Part shown: positions 45,600 to 58,062 of the stretch, in pieces
Layout of the letters: every line of letters begins with the position of its first letter
Position numbering within the stretch: the first letter of the stretch is position 1
NCBI GenBank assembly: GCA_028583605.1
Contig: CM053337.1
Span: forward strand, 22,274,264 to 22,338,263
DNA: 64,000 nucleotides
From: Dastarcus helophoroides
Lineage: Eukaryota > Arthropoda > Insecta > Coleoptera > Bothrideridae
Direction of reading: 5' to 3'
The notes under the pieces: model-generated
Told to the model about the DNA's origin: nothing
Database searches by the model: none
What the model saw: the letters and a program-made list of their open reading frames with translations, nothing else
Made by a program: the position numbers and the translations under genes

Positions 45600-48500
45600 A
45601 GACATGATGAAGCTTCTTCTACAAATATCAGTATTGCAGTTGTTTTCCCATAAAACCTTCTCTAAAATTCAAAAATGTTCTCATGAAGCATCCTGATCAA
45701 AATAGTTTTGGGCCAAAATGTTGGACATTTGCAAGTTTATCAGTATTTTAACTGTTTTGTCATAAAATATTTTCTTCTTGGACAACCGCAGGCAAAATAA
45801 TGTTATGCTAAAAAGTTGAGTATCTAGTGGTTCATCTGGCAGATGGTTTCTGTGAGTTCTCTAAAATTTCTGTGTTCACTAAAATTCAAAAATATTTTGA
45901 GTCCAACCTCGAGCATTTAGTAGTTCATAAATATTTCAATTGTTTACTCACGAAAAATTCTCTAAAATTCCCAAATATGCTCTTGGTGGTCCATAAGCAA
46001 AATAAATTAATTAATTAAAAAGTTGAATATTTGGTGGTTCATCAGTATTGCAGTTGTTTTCCCATGAAATCTTTCCTTAAATTCAAAAATGTTCTCATGG
46101 AGCATCCTAATCAAAATAGTTTTGAGCCAAAATGTTGGACATTTGCTGGTTCATCAGTATTTCAATTGTTTTGCCATGAAATATTTCCTTCTTGGACAAC
46201 TACAGGCAAAATAATGTTCTTAATAAGTTAGGTATCTGGTGGTTTATCTGGCAGGTGGTTTCTAAGTGTTCACTAACATTTCTATGAGTTCCCTAAAATA
46301 ATGTTTTGAGCTAAACTTTAAACATTTGGTAGTTCATCAGTATTTCAATTGTTTGCTCACGAAAAACTCCATAAAGTTCACAAATATGCTCTTAGTGGCC
46401 CATAGACAATCAAAAGTTGTGTTAAAAAGTTGAATATTTGGTAGTTCATCAGTATTCCAGTTGATTTATCATGAAATCTTCCCTAAAATTTGAAAATGTT
46501 CTCATGGAGCATCCTGATCAAAATAGTTTTGAGCCAAAATGTTGGATATTTACTGGTTCATCAGTATCTCAATTGTTTTGCCATGAAATATGTCCTTCTT
46601 GGACAACCACAGGCAAAATAATGTTGTTAAAAAGTTGGGTATCTGGTGGTTCATTTGGCAGGTGGTTTTTAAGAGTTCAATAAAATTTCTATAAGTTTAC
46701 TAAAATCCAAAAATGTTTGGGCATTTAGTAGTTCATCAGTATTTTAATTGTTTGCTTACGTAAAACTCCCTAAAGTTCACAAATATGCTCTTGGTGGCCC
46801 ATAGGCAACAAAAAGTTATGTTAAAAAGTTAAATATTTGGTGGTTTATCAGTATTGCAGTTGTTTTCCCATGAAATCTTTCCTTAAATTCAAAAATGTTC
46901 TCATGGAACATCCTAATCAAAATAGTTTTGAGCCAAAATATTGGACATTTGCTGGTTCATCAGTATTTCAATTGTTTTGCCATAAAATATTTCCTTCTTG
47001 GACAACCACAGGCAAAATAATGTTGTTAAAAAGTTGAGTATCTGGTGGTTCATTAGGCAGGTAGTTTTTAAGAGTTCACTAAAATTTCTATGAGTTAACT
47101 AAAATCCAAAAATGTTTGGGCATTTAGTAGTTCATCAGTATTTCAATTGTTTGCTTACGTAAAACTCCCTAAAGTTCACAAATATGCTCTTGGTGGCCCA
47201 TAGGCAACAAAAAGTTATGTTAAAAAGTTAAATATTTGGTGGTTCATCAGTAGTGCAGTTGTTTTCCCATGAAATCTTTCCTTAAATTCGAAAATGTTCT
47301 CATGGAGCATCCTAATCAAAATAGTTTTGAGCCAAAATGTTGGACATTTGCTGGTTCATCAGTATTTCAATTGTTATGCCATGAAATATTTCCTTCTTGA
47401 GCAACCACAGGCAAAATAACGTTGTTAATAAAATAGGTATCTGGTGGTTTATCTGGCAGGTGGTTTCTAAGAGTTCACTAGCATTTCTATGAGTTCCCTA
47501 AAATAATGTTTTGAGCTAAACTTTGGACATTTGGTAGTTCATCAGTATTTCAATTGTTTGCTCACGAAAAACTCCATAAAGTTCACAAATATGCTCTTGC
47601 TGGCTCATAGGCAATCAAAAGTTATGTTAAAAAGTTGAATATTTGGTAGTTCATCGGTATTGCAGTTGATTTATCATGAAATCTTCTCTAAAATTTGAAA
47701 ATGTTCTCATGGAGCATCCTAATCAAAATTGTTTTGAGCCAAAATGTTAGACATTTGCTAGTTCATCAGTATTTCAATTATTTTGCCATGAAATATCTCC
47801 TTCTTGGACAACCACAGGCAAAATAATGTTGTTAAAAAGTTGGGTATCTGGTGGTTCATTTGGCAGGTAGTTTCTAAGAGTTTACTAACATTTCTATGAG
47901 TTTACTAAAATTCAAAAATGTTTGAGCATTTAGTAGTTCATCAGTATTTCAATTGTTTGCTTACGTAAAACTCCCTAAAGTTTACAAATATGCTGTTGGT
48001 GGCCCACAGGAAACAAAAAGTTATGTTAAAAGGTTGAATATTTGGTAAATCATCAGTATTGCGTTATTTTCCCATGAAATCTTTCCTTAAATTCAAAAAT
48101 GTTCTCATGAAGCATCCTAATCAAAATAGTTTTGAGCCAAAATGTTGGACAGTTGCTGGTTCATCAGTATCTCAATTGTTTTGCCATGAAATATTTCCTT
48201 CTTGGACAATCACAGGCAAAATAATGTTTAAAAGTTAGGTATCTGATGGTTCATCTGGCAGGTGGTTACTAAGGGTTCACTAAAATTCCTATGAGTTCAC
48301 TAAAATAATGTTTCAGGCTAAACTTTGGGCATTTAGCAGTTCATCAGTATTTCAATTGTTTGCTCAGGAAAAACTCCCTAAAGTTCACAAATATGCTCTT
48401 GGTGGCCCATAGGCAACAAAAAGTTATGTTAAAAAGTTGAATATTTGGTAGTTCATGAGTATTGCAGTTGATTCCCCATGAAATCTGCCCTAAAATTCAA

Positions 48501-49620
48501 AAATGTTCTTATGGAGCATCCTGATCAAAATAGTTTTGAGCCAAAATATTGGACATTTGCTAGTTTATCAGTATTTTAATTGTTTGCCTAGAAATATTTC
48601 CTTCTTGGACAACCATAGGCTAAATAGTGTTATGGTATGGTGGTTCATCTGGCAGGTGGTTTCTATTCACTAAAATTCAAAGATGTTTTGAGCTAAATCT
48701 TATACATCTAGTAGTTCATCAATAATTTAATTGGTTGTTCACGAAAAATTCTCTAACATTCCCAAATATAGTCTTGGTGGTCCATAAGCAAAATAATGTT
48801 ATATCAAAATGTTGTATATTTAGTAGTTCATCAGTATTGAAGCTGTTTTCCCATGAAATCTTCCCTAAAATTCGAAAATGTTCCCATGGAACATCCTGAT
48901 CAAAATAGTGTTGGGGCAAATGTTACACATTTGCTTGTTTATCAGTATTTCAATTGTTTTGCCTTAAAATATTTCCTTCTTGGAGAACCACAGGCAAAAT
49001 AAAGGTAGGTATCCATTTGAGAGTAACTCGCGAGTCTCTCGCGAGAGTACTAGAAAATGAGTTGTCATTTGAGAGACGATTTCTAAAACTTTAACTCGCA
49101 AACATATGTCAAATTGCGAGAACATGATCGATAGCTTCTTCCGCGAGTTTTACTCTTAAATGGACACCTACCATAATGTTATGTTAAAAAGTTGGGCATT
49201 TGGTGGTTCACCTGACCAGTGGTATCTATGAATTTACTAAAATTTCTATGAGTTCACTAAAATTCAAAAATGTTTTGAGCTGCTAAACCTTGAGCATTTA
49301 ATAATTAATCAGTATTTCAACTGTTTGCTCAGGAAAAATTCTCTAAAATTCACAAATATGCTCTTGGTGGTCTATAGACAAAATACTGTTATGTTAAAAA
49401 GTTAAATTTTTGGTGGTTCATCAGTATTGCAGTTGTTTTCCCATAAAACCTTCTCTAAAATTGGAAAATGTTCATATGGGGCATCCTGAACAAAATAGTT
49501 TTGGGCCAAAATGTTAGACATTTGCTAGTACATCAGTATTTCAATTGTTTTGCCATAAAATATTTCCTTTTTGGATAACCACAGGCAAAATGATATTATG
49601 TTAAAAAGTTGGGTACCTAG
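45600..49620 (+). repeat. 400-bp satellite, forward array
   Basis: About ten monomers of roughly 400 bp. The CCCATGAAATCTT marker falls near 46,060, 46,463, 46,863, 47,264, 47,669, 48,071 and 48,474. Each monomer contains three related subunits that begin TTCATCAGTATT and differ in the next bases (GCAGTTGTTTTCCCATG, TCAATTGTTTTGCCATG, TCAATTGTTTGCTCACG). The TTATCATGAAATC variant recurs every third monomer (46,461 and 47,668), showing a higher-order repeat of about 1.2 kb. Many monomers keep a frame of about 65 codons. Confidence 0.92.
49004..49172. mobile_element. MITE inserted in the satellite
   Basis: A 169-bp element interrupts the CAGGCAAAATAATGTTATG satellite string. Its ends GGTAGGTATCCATTTGAGAG and CTCTTAAATGGACACCTACC are inverted repeats with two mismatches, extending into AACTCGCG-like sequence. 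TAA lies on both sides (49,000-49,002 and 49,174-49,176), one base out from each end. A TWA-type 3-bp TSD suggests a PIF/Harbinger-like element; ATAA is also possible. Confidence 0.85.
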
Positions 49621-50407
49621 GATTTCAAAATTTCCAAAGACAATTGGAAAAAATTTTCTGCAGTTTCTAAACTTTATCTCCATTTTCTCCAAAATTTATC
49701 TAGTTATTGACAAAGTCAAAAATGGCTGTTTGCTTTGAATGACGAGATCTCGATCAAATACAACTCGATTAGTTACGACTCGAGATCTTCAATTTAAAGT
49801 TAAACATTAAGTTGAATCACAAAAAACATTCAAAGTTTAACCTTGATCAGCGCCTGAAATTTAAAAATTCTAAGTTTCTAGATTTGTAAACTTTTACCTC
49901 AAAAATCTAGAAATGTCGACCTGTTTACTGTAGCTGTCGAACGAAAAGTATAAGTAAAAAATAGGGTATCGATTTGGAGTTGATGGCGCGTACATACTTC
50001 TTCTTGATTAAGGCAAAGCCAAATCAGCTGATTAAAAAAAGTCCACAAATTCATTCAAAGTTTTGGTTAAACCTCACAACAAGGAATCTCATAGTTCCGC
50101 CGTAGTAAACGTATTAATTAAAAAGCTCTACCGCAGAAGAACATTATATTTAAATTTTCTCATGACATTATAAAAGCATTTTTAATCATATTAACCCGTT
50201 TACAGCAAAGTTGTATTCTCTCAAAGGCCATCCCAGAAGGTAGTTAATTTATTGAGACGTTTTAAGCCGCATGATAAAAGCATCCAACGGCTTTTTTTCA
50301 CAAGGGTCCTTATTATGTTTGGTTGCTTTGATTTATCTACTGGAACCGGAATTAGCTAAAGTTGAAAACAAACTTTAAATGCGGCAACAATTGACCCGTT
50401 GTTCAAT
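49621..50407. other. Spacer between the opposed satellite arrays
   Basis: Mostly unique AT-rich sequence with a GC-richer patch near 50,000-50,400. No open frame of interest. Confidence 0.45.
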
Positions 50408-50879
50408 CAAATATCCACCAAAAAAAAAATTCATTTTATTTTGAGAATGTTAACAAGGTTACACGGATTGTATAAAACAAATTCAAGACTTAACTAAATT
50501 TTAACTTTAAAACTGACATTTTAAAGAGGAGATATTCCAAGTCTAAGCTGAAAACTTCAAAGAAAAGTTCAAATTTAGAAGAATTTTCGAGGATAAAATT
50601 TAAGTTTTTTAATTTTATTTAACATTTCTTCGGCCCAGTTTGGCAATTATAAATTTTTATTGTTTGTTGGAAATATTCTAAAAAGTTTTTGAAATATGAC
50701 TACGCGATATTTAAATTTATTTAAAACGTCATCTCATGACAGTTGACAAAATAAAATTAAAATTTAAATAGAAACTTTGAAATAAAAAGAACGCGAGGAG
50801 AAATTTTGGATTTAAATTTAAATTTCTACAAAACTGTTTCTCGAAATTTTGAGCTCAAAGGCAAATTTTGCAAATGACC
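50408..50879 (+). repeat. Duplicated module, copy 2 (filled site)
   Basis: Second copy of 41,832-42,130 in the same orientation, split by the retroposon fragment at 50,604-50,758. Confidence 0.8.
50604..50758 (-). mobile_element. 5'-truncated copy of the hammerhead retroposon
   Basis: On the minus strand this matches the last 155 bp or so of the full element at 28,131-28,793: ATGACGTTTT, AATAAATTTAAATATC.CG, and ACTGGGCCGAAGAAATGTTA with an A-rich end. AAAATTTAA flanks it (50,595-50,603 and 50,759-50,767) and module copy 1 near 42,008 is uninserted. The ribozyme half is missing, as expected of 5' truncation during reverse transcription. Confidence 0.8.
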
Positions 50880-53800
50880 AAATATTTAATTTTTTAACAT
50901 AACATTATTTTGCCTAAGGACCACCAAGAACATATTTGGGAATTTAAGAGAATTTTTCGTGAGCATACAATTGAAATACTAGAGAACTACTGAATGCTCA
51001 AGGTTTAGCTCAAAACATTTTTTAATTTTAGTAAACTTAAAGAAATTTTAGTGAACCCATAAAAACTACCTGCCAGATGAACTACCAGATACCCAACTTT
51101 TTAACATATTATTATTTTGCCTGTGGTTGTCCAAGAAGGAAATGGTTCATGGCAAAACAATTAAAATACTGATGAACTAGCAAATGTCCAACATTTTGGC
51201 TCAAAATTATTTTGATCAGGATGCTCCATGAGAGCATTTTCAAATTTTAGGGAAGATTTCATGAGAAAACAATTGCAATACTGATGAACTATCAAATATT
51301 CTACTTTTTAACATAACATTATTTTGCCTGTAGACCACCAAGAGCATATTTGTGAACTTTACGAAATTTTTCGTGGGTAAACTATTAAAATACTGATGAA
51401 CTACTAAATGAGCAAGGCTGAGCTCAAAACATTTTTTAATTTTAGTGAACTCATGAAAATTATAGTGAACTCATAGAAACCACCTACCAGGATGCTCCAT
51501 GAGAACATTTTTGAATTTTAGAGAATATTTGAAGGGAAAACAACAGCAATACTGATGAACCACCAAATACCCAACTTTTTGATATAACATTATTTTGCTT
51601 ATGGACCACTAAGAGCATATTTGTAAATTTTAGGGAATTTTTTGGGAGCAAATAATTGAAATACTGATGAACTATTAAATGCTCAAGGTTTAGCTCAAAA
51701 CATTTTTGAATTTTAGTAAATTCATAGAAATTTTAGTAAGCTCGTAGAAACCACCTGTCAGATGAACCACCAGATACCAAAGTTTTTAACATAACATTAT
51801 TTCGCCTGTGATTGTCTTAGAAGGAAATATTTCATGGCAAAACAATTAAAATACCGATGAACTAGCAAATGTTCAACATTTTGGTTCAAAAATATTTTGA
51901 TCAGGATGATCTTTTGATCAGAATGCTCCATGAAAACATTTTCAAATTTTAGAAAAGATTTCATGGGAAAACAACTGCAATACTGACGAACCATCAAATA
52001 CCCAACTTTTTAACATAACATTATTTTGGCTATGGACCACCACGAGCATATTTGTGAATTTTAGAGGACTCTTCGTGAGCAAACAATAGAAATACTGATG
52101 AACTAGTAAATACTCAAGATTTAACTCAAAACATTTTTGGACTTTGGTGAACTCATAGATAAACTGCCAATTGCTGAGCATTTTCAATTTTTACGTTTAC
52201 GTGTCAATATAGAGCATGCCTCTAATTTTGCCCTTCGATGGCTTTATCCAACAGCTATGTTTTGTTGGTTTTTAAATAAAACAAAAGTAACAATAACCGT
52301 TCGCCGTTTTTCACTATTCATTTCATAGGAAAACAACTTCAATACTGATGAACTACTAAATACACAACTTTTTGATGTAACATTATTTTGCTTATGGACC
52401 ACCAAGACCATATTTGGGAATTTTAGAGAATTTTTTGTGAACAACCAATTGAAATATTGATAAATTTAAGATGCTTAAGATTTTGCTCAAAACATTTTTG
52501 AATTTTAGTGAAGTAATAGAAATCACCTGCCAGATGAACCACCAGATACTTTTTAACATAACATTATTTAACCTATGGTTGTGCAAGGAGAAAATATTTT
52601 ATGGTAAAACAATTAAAATACTGGTGAACTAGCAAATGTCTAACATTTTCGCCCAAAACTATTTTGATCAGGATGCTCCATGAGAACATTTTTGAATTTA
52701 AGGGAAGATTTCATGGCAAATCAACTGCAATACTCATGAACTAACAAATATTCAACTTTTTAACATAACTTTTTGTTGCCTATGGGCCACCAAGAGCATA
52801 TTTGTGAACTTTAGAAAATTTTTCGTGAGCAAACAATTAAAATACTGATGAACTACTAAATGCCCAAAGTTTAGCTCAAAAAACTAAATGCCCAAACATT
52901 TTTGGATTTTAGTAAACTCATAGAAATTTTAGTGAACTCTTAGAAACCACCTGCCAGATGAACCACCAGATACCCAAGTTTTTAACAACATTCTTTTGCC
53001 TGTGGTTATCCAAGAAGGAAATATTCCATGGTAAAACAATTGAAATACTGATAAACTAGCAAATGTCCAAAATTTTGGCTCATAACTATTTTGATCAGGA
53101 TGCTTCATGGGAACATTTTCGAATTTTAGAGAAGATTTCATGGGAAAACAACTGCAATACTGATGAAGCACCAAATATTCAACTTTTTAACGTAATATTA
53201 TTTTGCCTATGGATCACCAAGAGCGTATTTGTCAATTTTAGAGAATTTTTCGTAATCAAACAATTGAAATACTCATGTATTACTAAATGCTGAAGGTTTA
53301 GTTCAAAACATTTCTGAATTTTAGTAAACTCCTAAAAATTTTACTGAACTCTAGAAACCACGTGCCAGATGAACCACCAGATACCCAACGTTTTAATATA
53401 ACATTATTTTACCATTGGTTGTCCAAGAAGGAAATATTTCATTGCAGAACAGTTGAAATACTGATGAACTAGCAAATCTCCAACATTTTGGCGCAAAATT
53501 ATTTTGATCAGGATGCTTCATGAGAACATTTTCGAGTTTTAGAGAAGATTTCATGGGCAAACAACTGCAACACTGATGAACTACCAAATATTCGACTTTT
53601 TAACGCAACATTATTTTGCCTATGGACCACCAAGAGCATATTTGTTAATTTTAGAGAATTTTTCGTGAGCAAAGAATTGAAATACTGATGAACTAGTAAA
53701 TGCTTAGGGTTTATTTCAAACCATTTTTAAATTTAAGTGAACTCATAAAATGTCAGTAAGTTCATAGAAACCACCTGCCAGATGAACCACCAGATACCCA

Positions 53801-54885
53801 ACATTTTAACATAACATTATTTTGTCTGTGGTTGTCCAAGAAGGAAATATTTCATGGCAAAACAGTTTAAATATTGATAAACTGGCAAATCTCCAAAATT
53901 TTGGCGCAAAACTATTTTGATCACGATGCTCCATGAGAACATTTTGAATTTTAGAGAAGATTTCATGGGAAAACAACTGTAATACTGATGAACCACAAAA
54001 TATTTAACTTTTTAAGATATTATTATTTTACCTATGGACCACCAAGAGCATATTTGTAAATTTTAGAGAAGTTTTTGTACGCAAACAATTGAAATTCTGA
54101 TGAACTAGTAAATTTTTGAACATTTTTGAATTTAAGTGAACTTGTAGAAATCTCAGTAAGCTCATAGAAACCACCTGCCAGATGAACCACCAGATACCCA
54201 ACTTTTCAACATAACATTATTTTGCCTGTGGTTGTCCAAGAAGAAAATATTTCATGGCAAAACACTTGAAATATTGATGAACTAGCAAATCTCCAAAATT
54301 TTGGCCCAAAACCATTTTGATCAGGATGCTCCATGAGAACATTTTCGAATTTTAGAGAAGATTTCATAAAAAAAGAACTACAATACTGATGAACCACCAA
54401 ATATTCAACTTTTTACCATAACATTATTTTGCCTATGGACCACCAAGACCATATTTGTGATTTTAGAGAATTTTTCGTGAGCAAACAATTGAAATACGGA
54501 TGAACTACTAATTGCTCAAGGTTTAGCTCAAAACATTTTTGAATTTTAGTGAACTCACAGAAATTTTAGTGAACTCATAGAAACCACCTGTCAGGTGAAC
54601 CACCAGATGCCCAAATTTTTAACATAACATTATTTTGCCTGCGGTTGCCCAAGACGGAAATCTTTCATGGCAAAACAATTGAGATACTGATGAACTAGCA
54701 AATGTCCAACATTTTGGCCCAAAACTATTTTGACCAGGATGCTTCATGAAAATATTTTCAAATTTTAGAGAAGATTTCATGGGAAAACAATGCAATACCA
54801 TCAACTTTTTAGCATAAAATTATTTTACTTTTGATGGTCCAAGGGGAATTTTTAAATTTTAGAGGATATTTTACGACAAAACAAT
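50880..54885 (-). repeat. 400-bp satellite, reverse array
   Basis: The same monomer as 45,600-49,620 in the opposite orientation: CTGATGAACYACYAAATATTC, TAACATAACATTATTTTGCC, GGATGCTCCATGAGAACATT and AAACCACCTGCCAGATGAAC recur about every 400 bp. The two arrays are similar in length. One monomer is interrupted at 52,169-52,316. Confidence 0.92.
52169..52316. other. Foreign segment within the reverse satellite array
   Basis: About 150 bp unrelated to the satellite replaces roughly half a monomer, between GAACTCATAGATAAACTG and ATTTCATAGGAAAAC. No inverted ends or TSD are evident and no other copy is seen in the window. Confidence 0.65.
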
Positions 54886-55399
54886 TGAAATATTTCGATT
54901 TTTGCCTGCTTCTTCAATCCTTGGCTTCAATTCCCAAATTTTAAACGTGTCAAAGGATTGAGATTTTTTTAAATCTTAGTTTTTCGTGCAATTTCTAGTT
55001 TCATCTCGAAAATTGACTAAAAATTTTAGCATTTAAACGTGAACAATTGCATTATCATTCTTTCGTCCTAAAAAAGTAAAAAATAACTTATTTGAATCAA
55101 CATTAAAGAAGAAATATCAAGAGTCTATTCATAACAGATTATCTTGGAATCTTAAACATTAACACCTGAAAACCCGAGTTTCATGAATATAAAGCCTAAG
55201 GATCATATAAATCATAGAAATGTGCTCCAGCCTCATATTTAAATCCATTAACATTACAAGAACTTTAATAACATTTTGAAATGTTGAAGACATTAGCGAT
55301 TTTCAATTATTCCTGACGCGTCAGTTCTGGAAAAACTCCAACTTCGTAAATATAACGCCCCAAGATGACATAAATTTGTGACTTCATAAAATAAAATCC
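54886..55399. other. AT-rich sequence beyond the satellite
   Basis: Moderately complex and unique within the window. No gene is recognised. Confidence 0.4.
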
Positions 55400-56030
55400 A
55401 ACAACCGGTATTATTTTCAGGCGGCGTCATTCGTCGGCCCAATAAATCAGGAAACCCCGTCGCAAAAGAATAAAAACTTACAATTAAACTCGAGCCGGCA
55501 TTATGTCACGAAGCAGGTCACAAGTCACTGGTGCAATAAAGGTCACTAATATTCCTCGGGGCGAGTACCGAAAACTCACTAATAACGGGGGAACGACGAG
55601 AGTACAGTGGCGGAATTTTGGCGCACGACTAACGACGCGTAGCACGCGATAGAGGATCTCCGACGCGCTGCTGGGGCCTTCCTCCCAGCAAGGATGCCAA
55701 GAAACGAATGAATACCGCCGTCAGGACTTGCGGCGGTGCTCAGAGCCGTCCTGATATCGACCGACAACCCCATACACTAGTCGGATTTACATAGTGTAGT
55801 GGTGTGTCCCTTTTTTACAACTATTATTACTTGCGATTCGTTGCGTTTTTGATTTGAAGTCGAGGCGCCGACATAAATCTCGATCGTTAAAGGCGAACAT
55901 GTCGTGACATTGTTGCAGTCGAATCTCACGTGTTATTGATGGTCCTAAATCATTATTAATGAAGTAATCGTTTATTCCTGCTAATAATAAATCATATTCC
56001 AGCCTCGATTGCATATATTTGAATTAATTA
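55400..56030. other. CpG-rich unique island, possible promoter or exon
   Basis: Among the most GC- and CpG-rich stretches in the window, with GGCGGCG, GACGCGTAGCACGCG and CCGACGCGCTGCTGGGGCC patches. A short hairpin, ACCGCCG/CGGCGGT, lies near 55,712-55,735, overlapped by a second stem (CAGGAC/GTCCTG). Minus-strand frames of 64 and 75 codons (55,579-55,773 and 55,787-56,014) lack recognisable domains. A promoter with 5' UTR is plausible but unproven. Confidence 0.45.
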
Positions 56031-56351
56031 GACGAAAACGCCGTAATCCATCTCGTTACTGTAGAAAATCGTTTAGTTTCAGTTCGGAATACGTGAAGTT
56101 ATGATCAAAGGATATTTCTAATTTTGTGCGAATTCAGTCAAACAATTTTAAAAATGAAGAATTAATTATTCTGTTTCCATCTACTGCATGTAATCACACA
56201 CAAGATTTTATCAGTTAATGGTCTGATTATACATTTCATTTGAAGCTACCGTGGATCCTCCATTAGCGCAGTCGGCTCGTATGGTCGTCAACAGACGGAG
56301 TAAAACCACAGAGATTTTTTTTTCAAGAACAAAACAATCTATTAAAAACTG
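56031..56351. other. AT-rich sequence with a tRNA A-box-like string
   Basis: TAGCGCAGTCGG near 56,265-56,276 fits a pol III A box, but no matching B box follows, so no RNA gene or SINE is called. The remainder is featureless. Confidence 0.4.
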
Positions 56352-56440
56352 ATAACCCTGAAACCAAGAATGATTAAAAAATACAACAAAAGTTGCTGTA
56401 ATGCGCTTCGATAGTCAAGCTATCATCTTCAAAAAGATAT
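56352..56440 (-). mobile_element. Foldback family A fragment
   Basis: CCCTGAAACCAAGAATGATT, ATACAACAAAAGTTGCTG and TTCGATAGTCAAGCTATCAT then CTTC match the middle of a family A half. The outer ends are lost. Confidence 0.8.
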
Positions 56441-57075
56441 TGAAAAAAAAGAATAATCTGTAGAAATGAAAATTTATGAATTATTACGCTCATGAAAAGA
56501 TATTTGATAAATGTATTACCTCCTGAATTTTTACGCATTGACTTATTAACAACTCCTATAGTCAACCTGAGAAAGCTCCTTGAAATGAGAACTTTTATTT
56601 CAAAATTTATCTTTTTTCACAACAATTTTTTCCCAACATTTGTCTTCGTTTCAAAATTTTTAAAATGTGGCCTTTCTTCTCTCAAACATTTGACATTCTC
56701 CGGAAATTTCGACTTTCTCCCAAGTTTAGGGGTTTTTTCTCAAAATTTTGACGTTTTTTTTAAGAAATTTTAACCGTTTCTCGAAATTTCGACATTATTT
56801 AATCACCTTTTTTTAACTTTTTTTTTTCTTCTTTTTCTAATGCAAAACTTTTTTAAACAATCTTTTTTCATTTTATTAGAAATTTTGACCATTATCTCTA
56901 CATTTCGATGTCGCTTTTTTTTGTATTCAGTTTCAGAAAATTTATAGTTTTTAAATTTATTCGACATTTTTTTCTAAATATCGACTTCCTCCTTTTGTTA
57001 ATAATAAATTTGTCCTTGTTATTCCAAATTTAATCACTTTTCTTATAATCCTGTCTCTAAAGACGTAGACTTTTT
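56441..57075. other. Degenerate TTTCGACTTTT-type sequence
   Basis: Pyrimidine-leaning low-complexity sequence with a 93-codon plus-strand frame at 56,492-56,773 dominated by F, L and S. That frame is a composition effect, not a supported gene. Confidence 0.45.
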
Positions 57076-57300
57076 CAAATTCGTCCATTTTTCAAATTCG
57101 TAAATTTTTCAATTTCGCCAATTTTTCAAATTCGTCCATTTTTCAAATTCGTCCATTTTTCAAATTCGTCCATTTTTCAAATTCGTCAACTATTCAAATT
57201 CGTAAATTTTTCAAATTCGTCTATTTTTCAAATTTGTCCATTTTTCTAATTCGTCCATTTTTCTAATTTGTCCATGTTTCAAATTCGTTCACTTTTCAAA
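57076..57300. repeat. 17-bp minisatellite
   Basis: About thirteen copies of ATTCGTCCATTTTTCAA with point variants (GTAAA, GCCAA, GTCAAC), grading into the degenerate flanks. Confidence 0.9.
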
Positions 57301-57911
57301 ATTTCGTAAAGCTCGTAAAATGTTCACTTATTTTTAAATATATCGTATTGAAAATGTCAACTTGTGTCTCAAAATGCTTCTTTTTGTTTTTATTTCAGAA
57401 TTAACGGTTTCTATTTTCGAAAATTTCAATTTTTTGGCTCAGAATTTGTCTCTTATTTGACTTTATTCCGAATTGTATCAAAATTTACTTCAATAATTTT
57501 TGTTTTTTTTTCCTAGCCACATTTTGTTAAATGCCTTAAATTCGTCTTACTTAAGAATATTTCTCAAAATCTATTTTATTCTGAAAATTCGAGACTTTCT
57601 GAAAAATTTAAAGTGTTTCTTAAAACCCATACTTTTTTCAAAAACTCGCTTTTTTCTTTGAAAGTGGTACTTTTTAGGAAATTTTTAATTTTTTCTCAAA
57701 ATTTGGACATTTTTCTTGAAATTTTGACTTTTATTAGACATCGCATTATGGTTTGAAAATTCAATTTTTTAAAATCTTTCGATATCTTTCTTAAAGTTTC
57801 GATTACTTTCGCCATTTCTTTTTCTAAAAATTAGATCTAGGAAATTTGTCTTTTTTATTAAAATTTGAACTTTGTTTCGAAATTTAGCCTTTCCTAAATA
57901 TGTGTATCCTT
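57301..57911. other. Degenerate AT-rich sequence
   Basis: Same TTTCAAAATTTCGAC background type as elsewhere; no gene or strict repeat. Confidence 0.45.
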
Positions 57912-58062
57912 AAAATCTTCTTCTTGAAACCAAAAAATTTAAAAAACACAACAAAGGTGGCTCGGTTGTGTTTTTTTGTATTTTTTAATCTTTCTTGGTT
58001 TCAGAAGACAAGATTTGTATTTCAATTTTTGAAGATTACAAAGGACCAATCCGTTCCACCAA
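57912..58062 (+). mobile_element. Foldback family A element lacking its core
   Basis: Left arm CTTGAAACCA with AAACACAACAAAGGTGGCTC, then directly GTTGTGTTTTTTTG and TTTCTTGGTTTCAGAAGACA, and ending at AGGACCAATCCGTTCCACCA. The hammerhead-like centre has been deleted, leaving a simple hairpin. Confidence 0.85.

Noticed and set aside
50880..54885. CTGATGA strings in the reverse satellite as possible hammerheads
   Set aside because: They are not followed by a stem II hairpin and GAAA in the required order; CTGATGAAC is simply part of the monomer.
56265..56310. tRNA-like A box (TAGCGCAGTCGG)
   Set aside because: No B box or cloverleaf follows at the right distance.
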